From: Amorphophallus konjac | Taxonomy: Eukaryota > Streptophyta > Magnoliopsida > Alismatales > Araceae | Assembly (NCBI GenBank): GCA_022559845.1 | Contig: CM040127.1 | Span: forward strand, 29,536,708 to 29,600,707 | Direction of reading: 5' to 3' | DNA: 64,000 nt | Shown: positions 22,375 to 34,912 of the stretch, piece after piece | How positions within the stretch are numbered: position 1 is the first letter of the stretch | How the letters are laid out: each line of letters starts with the position of its first letter | The notes under the pieces: model-generated | What the model was told of the DNA's origin: nothing | What the model saw: only the letters and a program-made list of their open reading frames with translations | Databases searched by the model: none | Position numbers and translations under genes: made by a program

Positions 22375-23462
22375 TAGTATGGTCTGAGTGTGAACACGAG
22401 GTTGGGGGCGTCGGACGGCGCCGGCAGGCGCGACCCGAACTAGTCCTTGTTCTGTGGTACTGTTTACTGTGTGTGTCTGAGTCTCCGCCTGGGGCGTTGT
22501 AGCTAGACACTTGTGACGTGGTGTAAGACGTCAGGGGACGCATCCGGTCGTTCTTCTGGTGGGCGGTGCTCCCGTCACGTGACGTGAGTTGTCGTGTCCC
22601 GGGTTTCTGTTTCCGTCCGCGAGACGGGACTTCGTGAGTGGTTTCAGGAGTGTTCCCAGAGTCAAGGTCTGGGGTTTCTGGTGATAGTCACCGAGGGCCT
22701 TCCCCCAGACAGCGTTGTGTTTATGACGGTGAGGTCGTGACCGTGTTCCCTGACTGTGTGGTTTTGGCTTGGGCCCTTCTATGAGGGCAGGCCTCCGCTA
22801 CGGAGGTATCGTGGCGTTTTCCTAGTAGCATGGCTAGGGCGGTTCGTGTCTGGTGGTCCCCTATCGTGGAATCGGGTGGTCGGGTGCGTGACTTGGTTGT
22901 CCCCCGATGGGAGACTAGGTCGTGTTTGCTGGTACAGTAGGAGTAGCTGTAGAGTCGAGGTTTTGCCGGCCACCGTAGTTATTTTCCTGCTTTTGTAGTT
23001 ACTGCTTTCCGTGTCGCCGTTATTCTCAGTTGGGGTTCCGCGGGATCCCTACTGGGCCAGTGACAGGAGGCTCACCCTTACTTTTTAGGTGCGGCGGTTC
23101 TGCCTCGAGGTTCGAGGAGGCTGTTCGAAGGTTCTTAGTTGCCAGCTCGTCGGGTCGAGTGTTCACTCGGTGTTCGGTACATTTTACTGCTTTAGACTGT
23201 ACTTCTGTTGGACTGGACTCTGTTGTAGTTGTTTATTTATTTCTGTTAATTGTTGTATTATCCTGCTTTATTTGCTATTTCTTTGTACCTCCACACTCCT
23301 TTTTAGCCCTTCCAAGCCCTCCCGGCTCGTGGGCGGCGATTCGAGTCTTGGGTTATCGGGCCTTCCCGATAATCAGATTCTCGGGTCGTCACATTTCAAG
23401 CATGTGATGGTGACTTGTGGACGCGCTTTTTCGTTTACATTCTTATTCTTTTATTTCTGTTG
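22375..23462. other. unassigned stretch between two X-type LTRs
   Basis: No gene is seen. It is rich in GTGACGTG- and CGTGAG-type sequence at the left and T-rich toward the right (23220-23460). Possibly the end of the neighbouring LTR or internal leader sequence of a gypsy element; I cannot tell. Confidence 0.4.
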
Positions 23463-26018
23463 TTTATTTATTGGCGTTCCAGTCACATATGTGACGATTT
23501 CATTGTGCGCTCGATCTGACTTCTAATCAGTCGATTGTGAGTAATCGTGTCTGGACCAAAAGTCCGTCATACCATAAAGGTTATGACGTTAATTACGTCC
23601 TCCCCAAGAAGGACAACCCTTGATTAAACGCCAAAGTAAGGGGAGAAGATAGCGGCAAAATAAGACTGGAACGAAGGTGTGCTAGTCTACTCGTGGAACA
23701 TTGAATGGACTGGACAAAGCAAGAGTACATCGAGTACGAGGCAGATCCGGTAGCATATCCCCATTATCTTGGACTATGCCAAATGAGAATAGGAAACCAT
23801 CCATGCAGCGGCAGGATGGGATCCGTGAAAGATCGCCTATATTAGACCCGGGATCCGAAGAGGGACCGATGTATCATGATACACCATATGGCGGTGTGGT
23901 ATTTTATTAATATTCCCCTCGATGGGACCATCGGAGAACATGCAGGGGCAGAACTCCGCGGGCCAGCGGGGTTAGGAGAGAATACCATAGTCATTCGAGG
24001 TGATGTGGGTGAATTTTGGCAGCATTTCCCCTTCTCTCGGGTCATGCCAAAGAGGAGATAGACCACCACCCACGGGATGCCGGGATAGTGGTCAAAGTAG
24101 AGAGCATTAGGCTCCCGGACGATGTTTATGCCTGTAGCAATGGTTGCTGTTCCTTCGAGGACCGCTGGAATTCATGCAGAAGCAGAGCTCCTTTGGCCTG
24201 CGGAGTATGTGAATGAATTCGGCTCGAGATGACATGATATAGGGGAGGCCATCCCCGTTGTTTTGCTCCTGAGGTGCACATGATGACCACGGATGCTCCC
24301 TACTCCCTGTTTCGACACAATAGGGTGACCATGGATTGGAAGATGGCGTAGAGATGGGTCTTGGCCAGGGTTTATTGGTCAAGGAGAGGGGGGTCTCGAC
24401 GTGGATTTTTTATTGGCCAACGAAAGGGTCTCGGCGCGAAGACAAAGTGGCCAAGGGGGAGTTCTCGGCGTGGGTTTTATTGGTCAATGAAGGGTCTCGG
24501 CGCCCCTGGTTCTCGGCGCGCCAAACCTCATGCCAGGGGCTATTCATGGCGCCGAGAAGAATTTGCGCCGAGAAGCTGAGGGCGCCGAGAAGCCCGAGGA
24601 CCCTACTCTATCATGTTTTGGAATCCAGGCTCGGGTTAGAGCTATGTTTAAGACATGAAATGGTCTGGGTAGTGGGTTTCGATGCTATGATGTCAAGGGA
24701 TTGCTGGGAGACAGGGGCTTGAGGTCATCATCCATTAAAACCTCCTGAGTTTTCATGTATGTATATATACAATTATAGCCTACAGACCAGAGAATCAAGA
24801 GAAGACTGTCTCTGATTTCTGGGACTGTCTTCACGGCCAAGCGGTGAAACTCGATCGATGGGGAGATTGAGTAGCAGCAGGGAGCAGGCAGAGCCCAATA
24901 ATCCATAGGGTGGGGATTGGGGCTCTGCCAGAATTCCCATTCTGGAAATAAACATCGTAAATAACTCAGAACTCAGGGCACAGGAACGGCTTAAGAGTTC
25001 AACAGATAATATCGAAATGGAGGACAAGAGAAGAAGATTCAAACATCACCCGCCTGATTGGGTGGCCATATCATTACATTCCAATATTTACATCACTTGC
25101 GAAAAGAAAGGGGAACAGCTAGAAAGGAAACCAAAGAAACTCATCGGCTTCCAATGTATCTGGCCGAGAACTGGCGTACATCGAGGTTACGCATGGGGAA
25201 AACGATTACGAGAAGAGAGGAGAAAAAGGGATAACATTCCCAGCAAGGAAATACAAACAACGGGAAAGAAAGAACAGATACACATCAGAAGAAGAGAAGA
25301 AAGGAGAAAATAGGGGGGGGGAGGGCGGAGCATTGACTCCTCTCCCTCCCCCTTTGGCAGACCTTCTCCTTCTCCGGTTGACCTCTCAGCAGCCGCCGAT
25401 TTTCTGGAGCAGAATGTGGACTTCTCTCTTTTTTTGTGTGGCTATCTTCCCTTCTGTTCTTCATTTTTTTTCTTTCGAGAGGAAAGGGGTTTTATATATC
25501 CCATGTTGAGTGTCTTCCCGGCGGGCATATCCCGGCGCGCATAGTCGATGGAGGCTTCCCGGTGCGCACGAGTGTAGCTTCCTGGCGCCGGTTTTGGGTC
25601 TTGGTGAGGGTCTCTCGGCGCCATTAACCACAGGCCCATTTAGGGCTTCTAAATATCTTCAATTCCTCTTATCAGTGGGTCTCGACTATCAAAGCCGTCA
25701 GACCTGCCTTTTCATTTGTTAACCCCTCGAGTCCGTTAGAACAGTCGAGAGCCTCTTCATCGGTGAGTCGAGGTAATTTCATCAGAATGTTTCTGGAGAT
25801 TTTCATCAGTCGGTAGACTGTTGTTTTCATCAGTACTGTCATCTGGGCGACGACAACACCGGACATCAGCTTGGCCGGGAAGGCTTCAGCCGGATAACTA
25901 GCTTTAAAGACGGCTCTTCTTCAGCTCTGGCTTTGCAGGAATCCCTGGAATCTTCATCTCTAATTTGACCTCCTCTTCGGTCCCATCTTTATTCTTGATT
26001 ATATTTCAGGTGTCAACA
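23463..26018 (-). mobile_element. 3' LTR of element X (about 2.5 kb)
   Basis: On the minus strand it begins TGTTGACACCTGAAATATAATC at 26018, next to the polypurine tract. It then has a U3 with GCGCCGAGA motifs, a TATA at 25501-25491 and a long R/U5 region that matches the tandem units at 10522-16744. Motif clusters (TTCTCGGCGC) are also at 24390-24600. The far end is uncertain; GGCGTTCCAGTCACATATGTGAC near 23473 is the last conserved block. Confidence 0.7.
25491..25501 (-). promoter_or_regulatory. TATA box of the X LTR
   Basis: Minus strand GGGATATATAAAACC, with GGCGCC/GCGCCGAGA motifs upstream at 25520-25640. Confidence 0.55.
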
Positions 26019-26035
26019 AATGCCCCCCACCTGTA
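26019..26035 (-). other. polypurine tract of element X
   Basis: Minus strand CAGGTGGGGGGCATTT, directly before the LTR start TGTTGACACC; the counterpart of 9716-9730. Confidence 0.7.
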
Positions 26036-26705
26036 GGTAGCGGGAATGCAGAATAAATGATACGGTGCCTGCAGGTGCATCATTCAGCATCTGAACCCAT
26101 TCCTCAGCTTGACATTGTTAGTCATCTTTCATTTTCAGCTTGGAAGCTTAGTTACATTAGCATTTCTTTTAATTTCTTTCAATTTCTTTGATTTGGACGC
26201 TCCCGGCGCGGGCTTCTCGGCACACAGCTTCTCGGCGCACCGTTCTCGGCGTAGCCATCTCGGCGCGGGAAGGAGGTTCTCGGCACCGGTTCTCGACGCG
26301 CCTTTTTGCGAAGAGGGGGGGTTCTCGGCGCGCATTCCATCGCGCCGAGAACCTCTCCACCCGGGCTTCTATTTAAGGCGCCGAGGCCCCTTTTCTTCTC
26401 ATTTTTCACTGCTTCTTCTCTCTCTTCCTTCTCTCGGCGGCGGTGGCGAGCTCTTCCCCTCGAGCCATCCCGTTTTTTCCCGTTTCAGTAGATTTTGCCC
26501 AGGTGGGACATTATTTGGGGATTAAATCTCTTTTGCTTCCGGGATCACTCCCTCTTGGTGGGTGACTCCCTATCTTCTTTGGGCAGACCCTGAATAAGGG
26601 GAGGTGCTGCCAAAATTTTCACAGAGTTTCACATTACAATCTTTATAGGACTGTTTCTTATCTGGGATTCTCATTCACATACTTTCTTTGACTGCAGACG
26701 CTGCA
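26036..26705 (+). promoter_or_regulatory. promoter, motif array and 5' leader of PMD gene D
   Basis: About eight TTCTCGGCGC motifs at 26200-26360, then a TATA-like CTATTTAAGG at 26369-26378, then a pyrimidine-rich leader. A probable 5'-UTR intron runs from CCCAG/GTGGGA near 26500 to GACTGCAG at 26696, eight bases before the ATG. The motif is the same as in the X LTR. Confidence 0.65.
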
Positions 26706-29700
26706 ATGGCCTCCAGTTCTACTGCTGCATTTTCTGGAGCTGTTGGAACAAGCTCATCAGCCCAGCCAGACATATCACGGGCTGTAGTAAACTGGCTGAA
26801 TGTGCATAGTTTAGACTTCGGATATGACAAGATTACCGCCGTTGACGAATCTTCTGATTCTGAGACGGATACAGTATCAACATCCAGGGTATATTCCACT
26901 GCGACGGAGACATGCTTCAGACGGGGCAACAACTATCGGCCGGATCTTCCGAAGGACCGCCACTTGATGCCGTTCATCCGAACTTTCACAGTGGGTGGCA
27001 TGCGAGATTATCGGATAGCACGTGCAGTCGAAGCTGCCATCCTTGCCGAACGAGACAGCCTGAAGGAGTCAGTGTATCGCGGCAAGGCCATCTATCTTCC
27101 TGGGGAGAAGCGTGACTGGGACGCCCTCCTCGGTATATCAGAGCTGGAGCCGGAGAAGAAAATGTTGACCCGGGCCCCAGAATTTACACCCGCTCGGTGG
27201 GACAATGCTAGCGGCCGAGTTCACAAGGAAAAATCCGGCTACGGTCTATTCTTGGCACCGATAAAGTGCGGGTACTGAGAAGAACCCTTTGTGCTGAGTT
27301 GTTCGGCCGTCCAGTTCAAGTATCAGCTAGCTGCTGGTTGGTTCGGAGACGCCAAGATAACCGACGCCCACTTATTCCAAGTTGGAGCAGTGGAATTCAC
27401 TGAGTTTGTTTTGAAGGAATATGCCCCGCTGCTGATCAGAGCTGGGGTATACCACAGTGTCTTTGCTTCTAGATTCCGCTATCCCATATCCCACGGATTA
27501 TGCTGTGGAATGTTCGAAGTATTCTGCCCTTTGTTCAACATATTTTATACAGCAGAGGGTGAAACATCTCTCGACCTCTGGAGTTTATCACAGCTCTCTG
27601 GTCTGCCCATTGACGGCGAGCCTTATGAGGAGGTCTGTTTGGAAGATTCTGAAAAGGACAGCTCTGATGGCGAAGGCAGGTACTCACTTGGCTACTCGTA
27701 CCGATACTTAATGAAAGCCTATCGCTCCATCTGTTTGGCTCATAGTAGAGGATCCTCCAAGGGTTACCATCCTCGAGAGAAAGGTAGCAAGCTAAGGGTC
27801 CGGGTAGGACAGTGGATTCAGTATTTCTTCGACGGTCCTTTAAAATATGCAGACTTCCCTTCTATGGGTCCGGTTGCCAGCAAGCAGATAAGGGCTCCTC
27901 GTTACAAATCAGCGATGTCGTCTTCATTGCGCCGTATAGGCAAAGATGGTCCGAACCCGGGAGGGGTGGACCCTATCACACATTGCGCGGCTTATTTCAC
28001 ATTCTGGCTGTGCACCTTCGCTCTCCCTCAAGGGGACGAGACGATCATCCGGCCGGAAGCCATATATCCGGCTTGTCAAATGGCCTGGGGGATGAGGTTG
28101 TCACTCTGCCGAGTGGCTTTGTGTTTAATCTACAAATCTCTGGGGGATCTGTACAAGCATCAGACTCCCCGATCTTTGAGGATCGTGGGTCCTTTTCACT
28201 TCTTCAATGCCTGGGTCTGCAGTCTGTTTCCTGAGTTGGCTCCTAGAACTCTGCAGGCAGATACAGTATTACCCAGAATGATTGAATTTGACAGTGCTGA
28301 ACCCGGCTCTTTCTCTGATCAGTTGTTCAAAATAAGGGGTCGACTGATAAGGGTACCAGTAGACGCCCCTGGCAGCATCCATTTCTGGAGCTTGGCAGCA
28401 GGTTCAGCTCCTTTGGTTCACCCTCAAAGAGAATGCAAGATGGAAGAGGTAGAGACCTATGTTCACCCTGTCTCAGGGGCTAATGCTGTTCGGTCTATTC
28501 TGGAGCCGGAGCTAGTCAGGTGGGCCATGGCCATCCGGCCTAGTGTTTTAGTTTTCAGAAAGGGCGGCCTGCTTCTTCTGGAACCATACTACCCATTCCG
28601 CTTTGGGAGGAATTTCGGTTATGACCAGCATATCCCTACATCAGTCGCTCAGTTTCCCCTGGACAGTCGGGCCAAGCATGGGTCCACCATCGTCGGTGAC
28701 GGACGGTTGTGGTGGGATTTCTTCCATCGCCAGGATGGCGCAACTTTTAGAGTTCCGACTGTTTCCAACCGTGTTCCCTGTGTTACATCAGAGTACATCA
28801 AATGGTGGAACATTCGGACCAGTTTTTATAGGGATGGTAGGGGTGCATTCTGGGAGGTGGCCGAGCGTTCTTTCTTGAAACAACAGCCCGGGCCAGTATT
28901 TGACATCCCCGAGGCCCACCTGAAAAGGATTTATTCACAGCACCCGAGGGAGGCAGAGAACTATCTGACCCAGCGTCGGGTTTTGAAAGAAGAAGGCTCT
29001 GAGCCGCCCTCTCCTATCTTTGCTGCTATTAATGAAGACACCTTTATGTAGAGCTTGAAACATCTGTGCCATGTAGGGGGCGCTCGTCTGGAGGCGCAAC
29101 AGTACCCATTCCTGTTGAAGAGCCGCTCCCGACAGTAATCCCTTGGAGGGGTCCGACAGATAGATTTCATCCCTACAGGACGTTTGTACGCAAGGAAGAT
29201 AGGACTCAGACGTACTACAAGCACACATCCTGGCTGTTTATTCTGCTGAATGTACATGGGTTATCTGCAGAAAGTCCGATAGCCGACATCTTGAATAAGC
29301 CATTGTTCATTTCCTTTCATTATGTCGACGGCTGGGGCATGGACCACCTCGACTTATTCCGATGTCTTGACTTTCACGGTCATAGCGACCTGGCCGCCTT
29401 AGTGGAGAAGTGCCAGACAGTTGGTGATGTCTGCTGGCTCGTCAAGGAGGCTGCTTCCCGCTCCAAGGAGGTGGCTTATCTGTATTGGCCACTTTCTGTC
29501 TTTTATGACGGTCCAGCAGGTATGATCTTTCTTCTATGACTGTAGTGCCTTCCGCTCAGTGTTGAACTTTGCATTCACTGATTTCGCTGCTTTTCTTCTG
29601 TCTTCAACAGACAGACCAGATATAAAGCGACAGGGACTTTATAGAAAGATCATTGCACAAGCTGAGAAGCCTGCTCATTTTGAAGTCCCTGCAGCAGCGT

Positions 29701-32010
29701 CGACTACCACTCCCTTGCCTCCGGGCAAAAAGAGAAAGACTTCGGCGGTTAAGGTTGCAGTCGTAAAGGCCAAGAAGGCTAAGACAGCTTACGCCCAGCA
29801 ACCGGACTTGACAGCGACGGACACCGGGACCCCTCTCCCTGATATCCCTTCGTTTGATGAATTTGCATCCGAGAGGGAGGCCGCCCAGGCATCTGCTGAG
29901 GGTAACATTACCAGCTTGGAGCTACTTCTTTCATTCTCTTCTTTGCTGAATCTGAAAGAGATCTCCGGATATCTGACCACTATTTTGTACAGCCCAAGAG
30001 CAAGTTGTGGCGCTCCCTGACGCGGACACTAGACTGCCTTCTCCTACGCCGGCCAGCGAAGTAGAGGGTAAGTGTTTTTTCTCATCTTTTCTTGTGCATT
30101 TCAGCTATTTTTCTGTCATTTATTTCATGGACCTTTTGCTACAGTGACAGCTGGAGAGGAGACCGGAGTCATAGCAGCGGGAGGAGGTGTGTTTCAGCCA
30201 CAGGAGGGTTACAAAGCGCAGACAAAACGGGAGATTGTCACCACAAGGCGCATAGTTACCCGGTCCACCTCCCGGCATACTTCAAAGATGACTGCCCAGC
30301 CCGTGGACAGCGTGGAAATATCTTCTAGTAGTTCCGTGACTGCCTCTGATGCAGAGGAAGAAGAGGCGGGCTTTAGCGATAGCGAGGCGGAGGGTATCTT
30401 CAAACCAGAGGTCCCATCCGTATGTACTGACATTGTTCCGCTATTCACCCCCTCCAAACTGCTGGTGCTGTCTTCTGAGGAGGAGCTACAGGAAGAGTTT
30501 GCCGGCCTGGACACCGAGGCAGATATAACCCCTCCCTTTGTTGCTTCAGCAGCGGAGCTTTCCTCTCCCCTGCACTCCTTTGAGGATATCGGCATCACAT
30601 CAGGAGTGAGTATCTTCTCCTTCTCCTTCCCGATTTCCCTTTTATTTACTGTTTGATGTTGTATTGATCTGTTCACAGGAACCCACTGTTGCTAGCCCAG
30701 TAACGACTGCAGCCTTTGAAGCCACTCCGTCTGATGCCTTGGCCATCATCCCTGTTTCATCAGCAACCTGTGCAGGCATTTCTGAGATTATTCGCCCTGT
30801 GCCGGTGAGGATACAGTCCTCCACGGACCTGGCATTACTGGAATTGGGAACCTCGGGGGATAGTTCGGCTCTAATCAGGGTCTTGGATTTCAGAGCTGAA
30901 GCGGACCCAGCTAGGGGTTCCGCCTTTGTAGCGGCCGCGGTGATGACCATTGCGCCCGAATCAGCAATTCCTATAACAGAAATTATGGAGATTGAACCCC
31001 GGCCTCTTCGGGCTGTAGTCCCTGCGGTCTCAACGCTGAAAGGAACAGCCGTTGAGGAAGAGATGGAAGAAGGAGAGGCAACGGATACAGAGATGGAACT
31101 ATTGTCCATAGCTGGCCTAGAATCAATCTCCATGGGTTCAGGGTTTGAGGAGGAGGTGGCCCGAGAGGAGAATGTTGAAGACGCGGGCACGGCACCAGGG
31201 ACCCGCGAAGCAGCCGCTCCAGCACTCATTAGCTCTTCCTCTCCGAGCATTCAAACAGCAGTCCTCGAGGAGATGGAGGTAGAAGGCCCCTTAGCTCCGC
31301 AAGAGATCACAGAGAAGGTTCAGGCGGTATCTTCAGCAGATCTCCCGTCTTCTTCCTCCCAGCCGGATGTCACATTATGGGCAGACATTGACAGTGAGGT
31401 GACCTTCGCAGTAACCCCCTCTCCCTCCTTCGGCTTTGCTTCATCTGAGAGCTTCGTCTGGCAAAATCTGGACATGCTGCGCCAGCTAGTGGAGTCCCAG
31501 CCTGGACTGACTTATCTGTAGTTGAAAGAGATAGCCGAGCGTTTCACCGCAGGTCTACAGGCGATGGGCTATCCCCTGGAAATATGGGCCCATCGGGTTC
31601 TGTTGTTGTTGAAATTTGTACATCACCGGGATTTCTTGGCGCATATTATGTCTGACAGACTGGCAGCTTTAAAGTTGCAGAAGATAGAGTGCAAATCTGA
31701 GCTGGAGAAAATGGACTCTATTCTTCAGGAGCGCCAATGCCAACTGCAGTCTTTGGCACAGCGGGAGCAATTCGTGCGCAGCCGGATAACCGTTCTAGAG
31801 GCTGAACTGGCTGACCTCCGAGCTGAACTGCCGCAGATAACAACTTCTCAGCCGCAATTCGCGGAAGAAGTGGCTCTGTTGGAGGGGCAGGTAGCATCTT
31901 TTCAGGACGAGTCTGCTCGGCTACAGGAGGAGGAGGCTCGTCTCCATGAGTTGGGGGCTGCTCCGTATGTGGGTCTTCTGGCCTTCGAGGACATATTCCG
32001 GCGCCAGTGA
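26706..32010 (+). pseudogene. antisense PMD gene D of element X, five exons, disrupted
   Basis: A plant mobile domain (aminotransferase-like PMD family) gene on the strand opposite to its host retrotransposon. Exons inferred from GT-AG sites with matching phases: 26706-29519, 29611-29901, 29993-30067, 30145-30605, 30679-32010. The first exon has a Ser-rich N-terminus, RPDLPKDRHLMPF, a long PMD region (LLIRAGVYHSVFASRF, YPACQMAWGMRLSLCRV) and a C-terminal WGMDHLDLF segment. Later exons are basic (KKRKTSAVK), then acidic and Ser-rich, ending in a coiled coil (LQKIECKSELEKMDS). Lesions: in-frame TGA at 27276-27278, TAG at 29049 with a frame change just after, and TAG at 31519-31521. PMD proteins (Arabidopsis MAIN, MAIL1) act in silencing and gene expression; what the element-borne form does is unknown. 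The start ATG follows a good splice acceptor. Confidence 0.8.
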
Positions 32011-33256
32011 ACATCCGTTCTCCCCTTTTTGTAATACAATTCCCCCTCAGGGGCTCTTATTGTACTCTTCTTTTTTATTCAGTGGAAAGGGATCTTTACA
32101 CTAGTCTCATATGTGGCTGTTCTTCACTTATCGCATTACAATTACTTCCTGGCGATTTGGCAGTGGTTTTAGCAGTCCCCAAGCGAATAACCCGTACTTA
32201 GCAGGAGAGCGTCCACCCTTTCAGAGAAAGGATGGGGGACTCGCTCCACCGCGTGACGGTATCCGGAGGGTGCTTAAACCGAATTTTGTAGGTAGTTGAA
32301 TGAAAAAGGTTTAGAGTATCATCTGGAACAAACTAATGGTTCATCCCGGATAGGTTTCAAAACCGATCGGGACAATGTGCCGATCGACCAGTGGCTGATT
32401 TTATCATCGGTATTGGTTTTATATCGATGCAACGAAGTTGTATAGGTTTTACCAGAATAGACGTGAGGTCTAAACTGGGTAAGCTTTATCGCATGTGGGA
32501 CGTGAGAGCATATGTGGTTTTCATCAGGAAAGACGTAAGGTCTGACCTGGACAGGTTTCATCATTGATCGGACGAGGTGCCGGTCAACCAATAGCTGGTT
32601 TCATCATCGATATTGGATTTATATCGATGCAAAGAAATTTTATAAGTTTCATCAGAATAGACGTAAGGTCCAAACTGGATAGGGTTTTATCATTGATCGG
32701 GCAAGGTGCCGATCGATCAATAGTCGGTTCTATCATCGATATTGGGTTTATATCGATGCAAAGGAATTTCATAAGTTTCATCAGAATAGACGTAAGGTCT
32801 AAACTGGATAGGTTTCATCGTTGATCGGGCAATGTGCCGGTCGATCACCAGCTGGTTTCATAAGAGTGGTGATGGGTTTTATCATCGGTGGGACTTTGAA
32901 AGGTGCCTGAAGACTTTATCAGGGCAGACGTAAGGTCTGTCCTGTGAGGGTTTTGTCGCTAATCGGGCAAAAATGCCGAGCGACAAATGGAAGGCTTCTT
33001 GTGAATGGCGGGAGATGAAGGTAGCATGTCGTTGGCATGGAATTTTTTTTTTAAATTACCACATTACTGACCCAAACGCCCTTTCGGGTTTTCGCCAGAG
33101 CCAGCCCCCTCTTGCTTTTGCCCACGGGCCCTTTCGGGTTTTCACGTGGCGGGGTACCCGATTTTGCCTGCAGCGCCCTTTCGGGTTTTCACCACAACTG
33201 AGTTTTGGCCGCTTTTTGCCCTTGTTCAGAATGCCCGAACAAGTCTGGCGGAGCAT
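32011..33256 (+). repeat. X internal repeats 3' of gene D, left of the nested element
   Basis: Diverged ~120-base GGTTTCATC repeats (ATATCGATGCAA at about 32421, 32631 and 32750), then the X ~220-bp module (33050-33256) with three GCCCTTTCGGGTTTTC segments. The sequence is cut at 33256 and resumes at 60349: the joined flanks match 63410-63440. No gene. Confidence 0.8.
33252..33256. other. target site duplication, left copy (AGCAT)
   Basis: AGCAT just before the LTR start TGTAGACACG; it is repeated at 60344-60348 after the 3' LTR end CTCACA. Confidence 0.95.
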
Positions 33257-33515
33257 TGTAGACACGCCATTCCTGACGTCTCCTGAGGAAGTCTCATATT
33301 ACTATACGACGCCCCGCGACGGCTTACGCATTTCGAATCACTTGAGTACTTCCTTTTCTTGAGTCTTCTTCCGCCCTTTTCGGCATCCGGAATCGTCTCG
33401 TCACGGCGTTCGGACGACATCAACACCAGTCAGACGCATCAAAAGATTCCGGAACCAAGAAGGGTGTCTACCGGGCGGCTGCCGACGCCTAATCCGAGGA
33501 CCCGGGTGGGTCTTA

Positions 33516-34260
33516 ATGGGGGCGTCCAGGCCCCTGGACGCCCCCATAATTTTAATTTATTTTATTATTTTCTCAGGGCCCAAAATTAAATAAAAAATAT
33601 ATATATTAATGGAGGCGTCCAGGCCTCTGGACGCCTCCATAAAAAAACAAAAATAAAAAATGTGTAAAATGCCAGTTGGCATAGAAAAAATAAAAAAATA
33701 AATAAAAATAAAAATAATTAATGGAGGCGTCTAGACCCCTGGACGCCTCCATAAAAACAAAATATAAAAAAGGTATAAAATGCCAGTTGGCATAGAAAAA
33801 ATAAAAAAATAAATAAAAATAAAAATAATTAATTGAGGCGTCCAGGATTCTGGACGCCTCCATAAAAATAAATAAAAAAAATCAAAAATGCCAGCCCTAT
33901 CATAAAAAGACAAAGAAGCGATAAAATAATATATTTTTGGAGGCGTCCGTGCCTCTGGACGCCTCCATCAACTCCCTCACGGGCGCCGGCCACCGAACGA
34001 CGGTTTGTCGTGTGTGAAAAAAGCCAAATATAGAGACGTCCGGTCAGCTGGACGTGCCAATGTCTGAATCACGAGGCGCCGCTCACAAAACCACGCGTTG
34101 TGCCAAACCGCGTGCGGCCGTCGTCGGTTTTCGGTGGACCTGTTAGAGGCGTCCGGGACCCTGGACGCCCCCATAAAGGTATTCTAAAAAAATCAATAAA
34201 AATAGAATAAAATATTATTTCGGCCCTGATAGAGGTGTCCAGGGTCCTGGACGCCTCCAC
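33516..34260. repeat. palindrome array in U3
   Basis: Eight hairpin-forming units near 33516, 33609, 33719, 33831, 33936, 34027, 34143 and 34227. Arms are GGAGGCGTCCAGG / CCTGGACGCCTCC with small loops (the first has 15-base arms and a 2-base loop). They are separated by A-rich DNA, with a ~112-bp repeat containing ATGCCAGTTGGCAT, itself a palindrome. The array ends just before the TATA box. It is repeated in the 3' LTR. Confidence 0.9.
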
Positions 34261-34271
34261 CTTCCGGAACT

Positions 34272-34280
34272 CTATAAATA
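34272..34280 (+). promoter_or_regulatory. TATA box of the Tat/Ogre-like LTR
   Basis: CTATAAATAGAGGCC, about 12 bases after the last palindrome and followed by a leader-like AGTTCTGGGAGAGCTAAGC. The counterpart in the 3' LTR is near 58949. Confidence 0.8.
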
Positions 34281-34912
34281 GAGGCCCACCCCCTCAGTTC
34301 TGGGAGAGCTAAGCAGTGATCCGATAGGCTGCCGGAGCCCAGAGGCTACGGAGTCATTTTTCTAACCCGTGGGGTCTTTTGTAGGTGGAGGTTCTGCCGG
34401 CTTCTCGGGTGCCTACGCTCGCGAGAGGAAGGTCGTCTTCATCCACCGCGCTTCCCCGTCATCCCCACGCTGCCGGAGCTCCGCCGGATTTCACCCTCGG
34501 CTCATCCAATAAGCTTTTTCTTCCCCTTTTTCTCCATAGTTCTTTACATTCATCATATTGCATCCTCTATCCCCCTTCACAAGGGCGCCTCTTCTCTTAT
34601 ACTTCTTGCATCCATCATCTCATTTTCCTCCTACTCGAGTCCGAGAGGGGTTTAAAAGATAACACCAACCAGGTGTGTGTCTTGCCATCATTTCGTTATT
34701 TTTACCGCGAGGATTTGAATACTACACCTCCATCTTTCTAATCCACTTATCATTTATTTGTCGTTGTTTTGCAAGGGTACCCGAGGAAAGCCCTCTCCGT
34801 CGGCCGGCCGGAAGGAGAGGAAGAAGCAACCCGCCATGTCCCGCTCTTGAGGTAGGCGCGATCACTTTCTTATTTTGGGGTCTTTCGGCCCCTGGCGATC
34901 ACATCTTTTCAT

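Noticed and set aside
34385..34741. 118-codon frame repeated at 59062-59418
   Set aside because: It lies in the R/U5 part of both LTRs; kept because the LTRs are nearly identical, with no domain.
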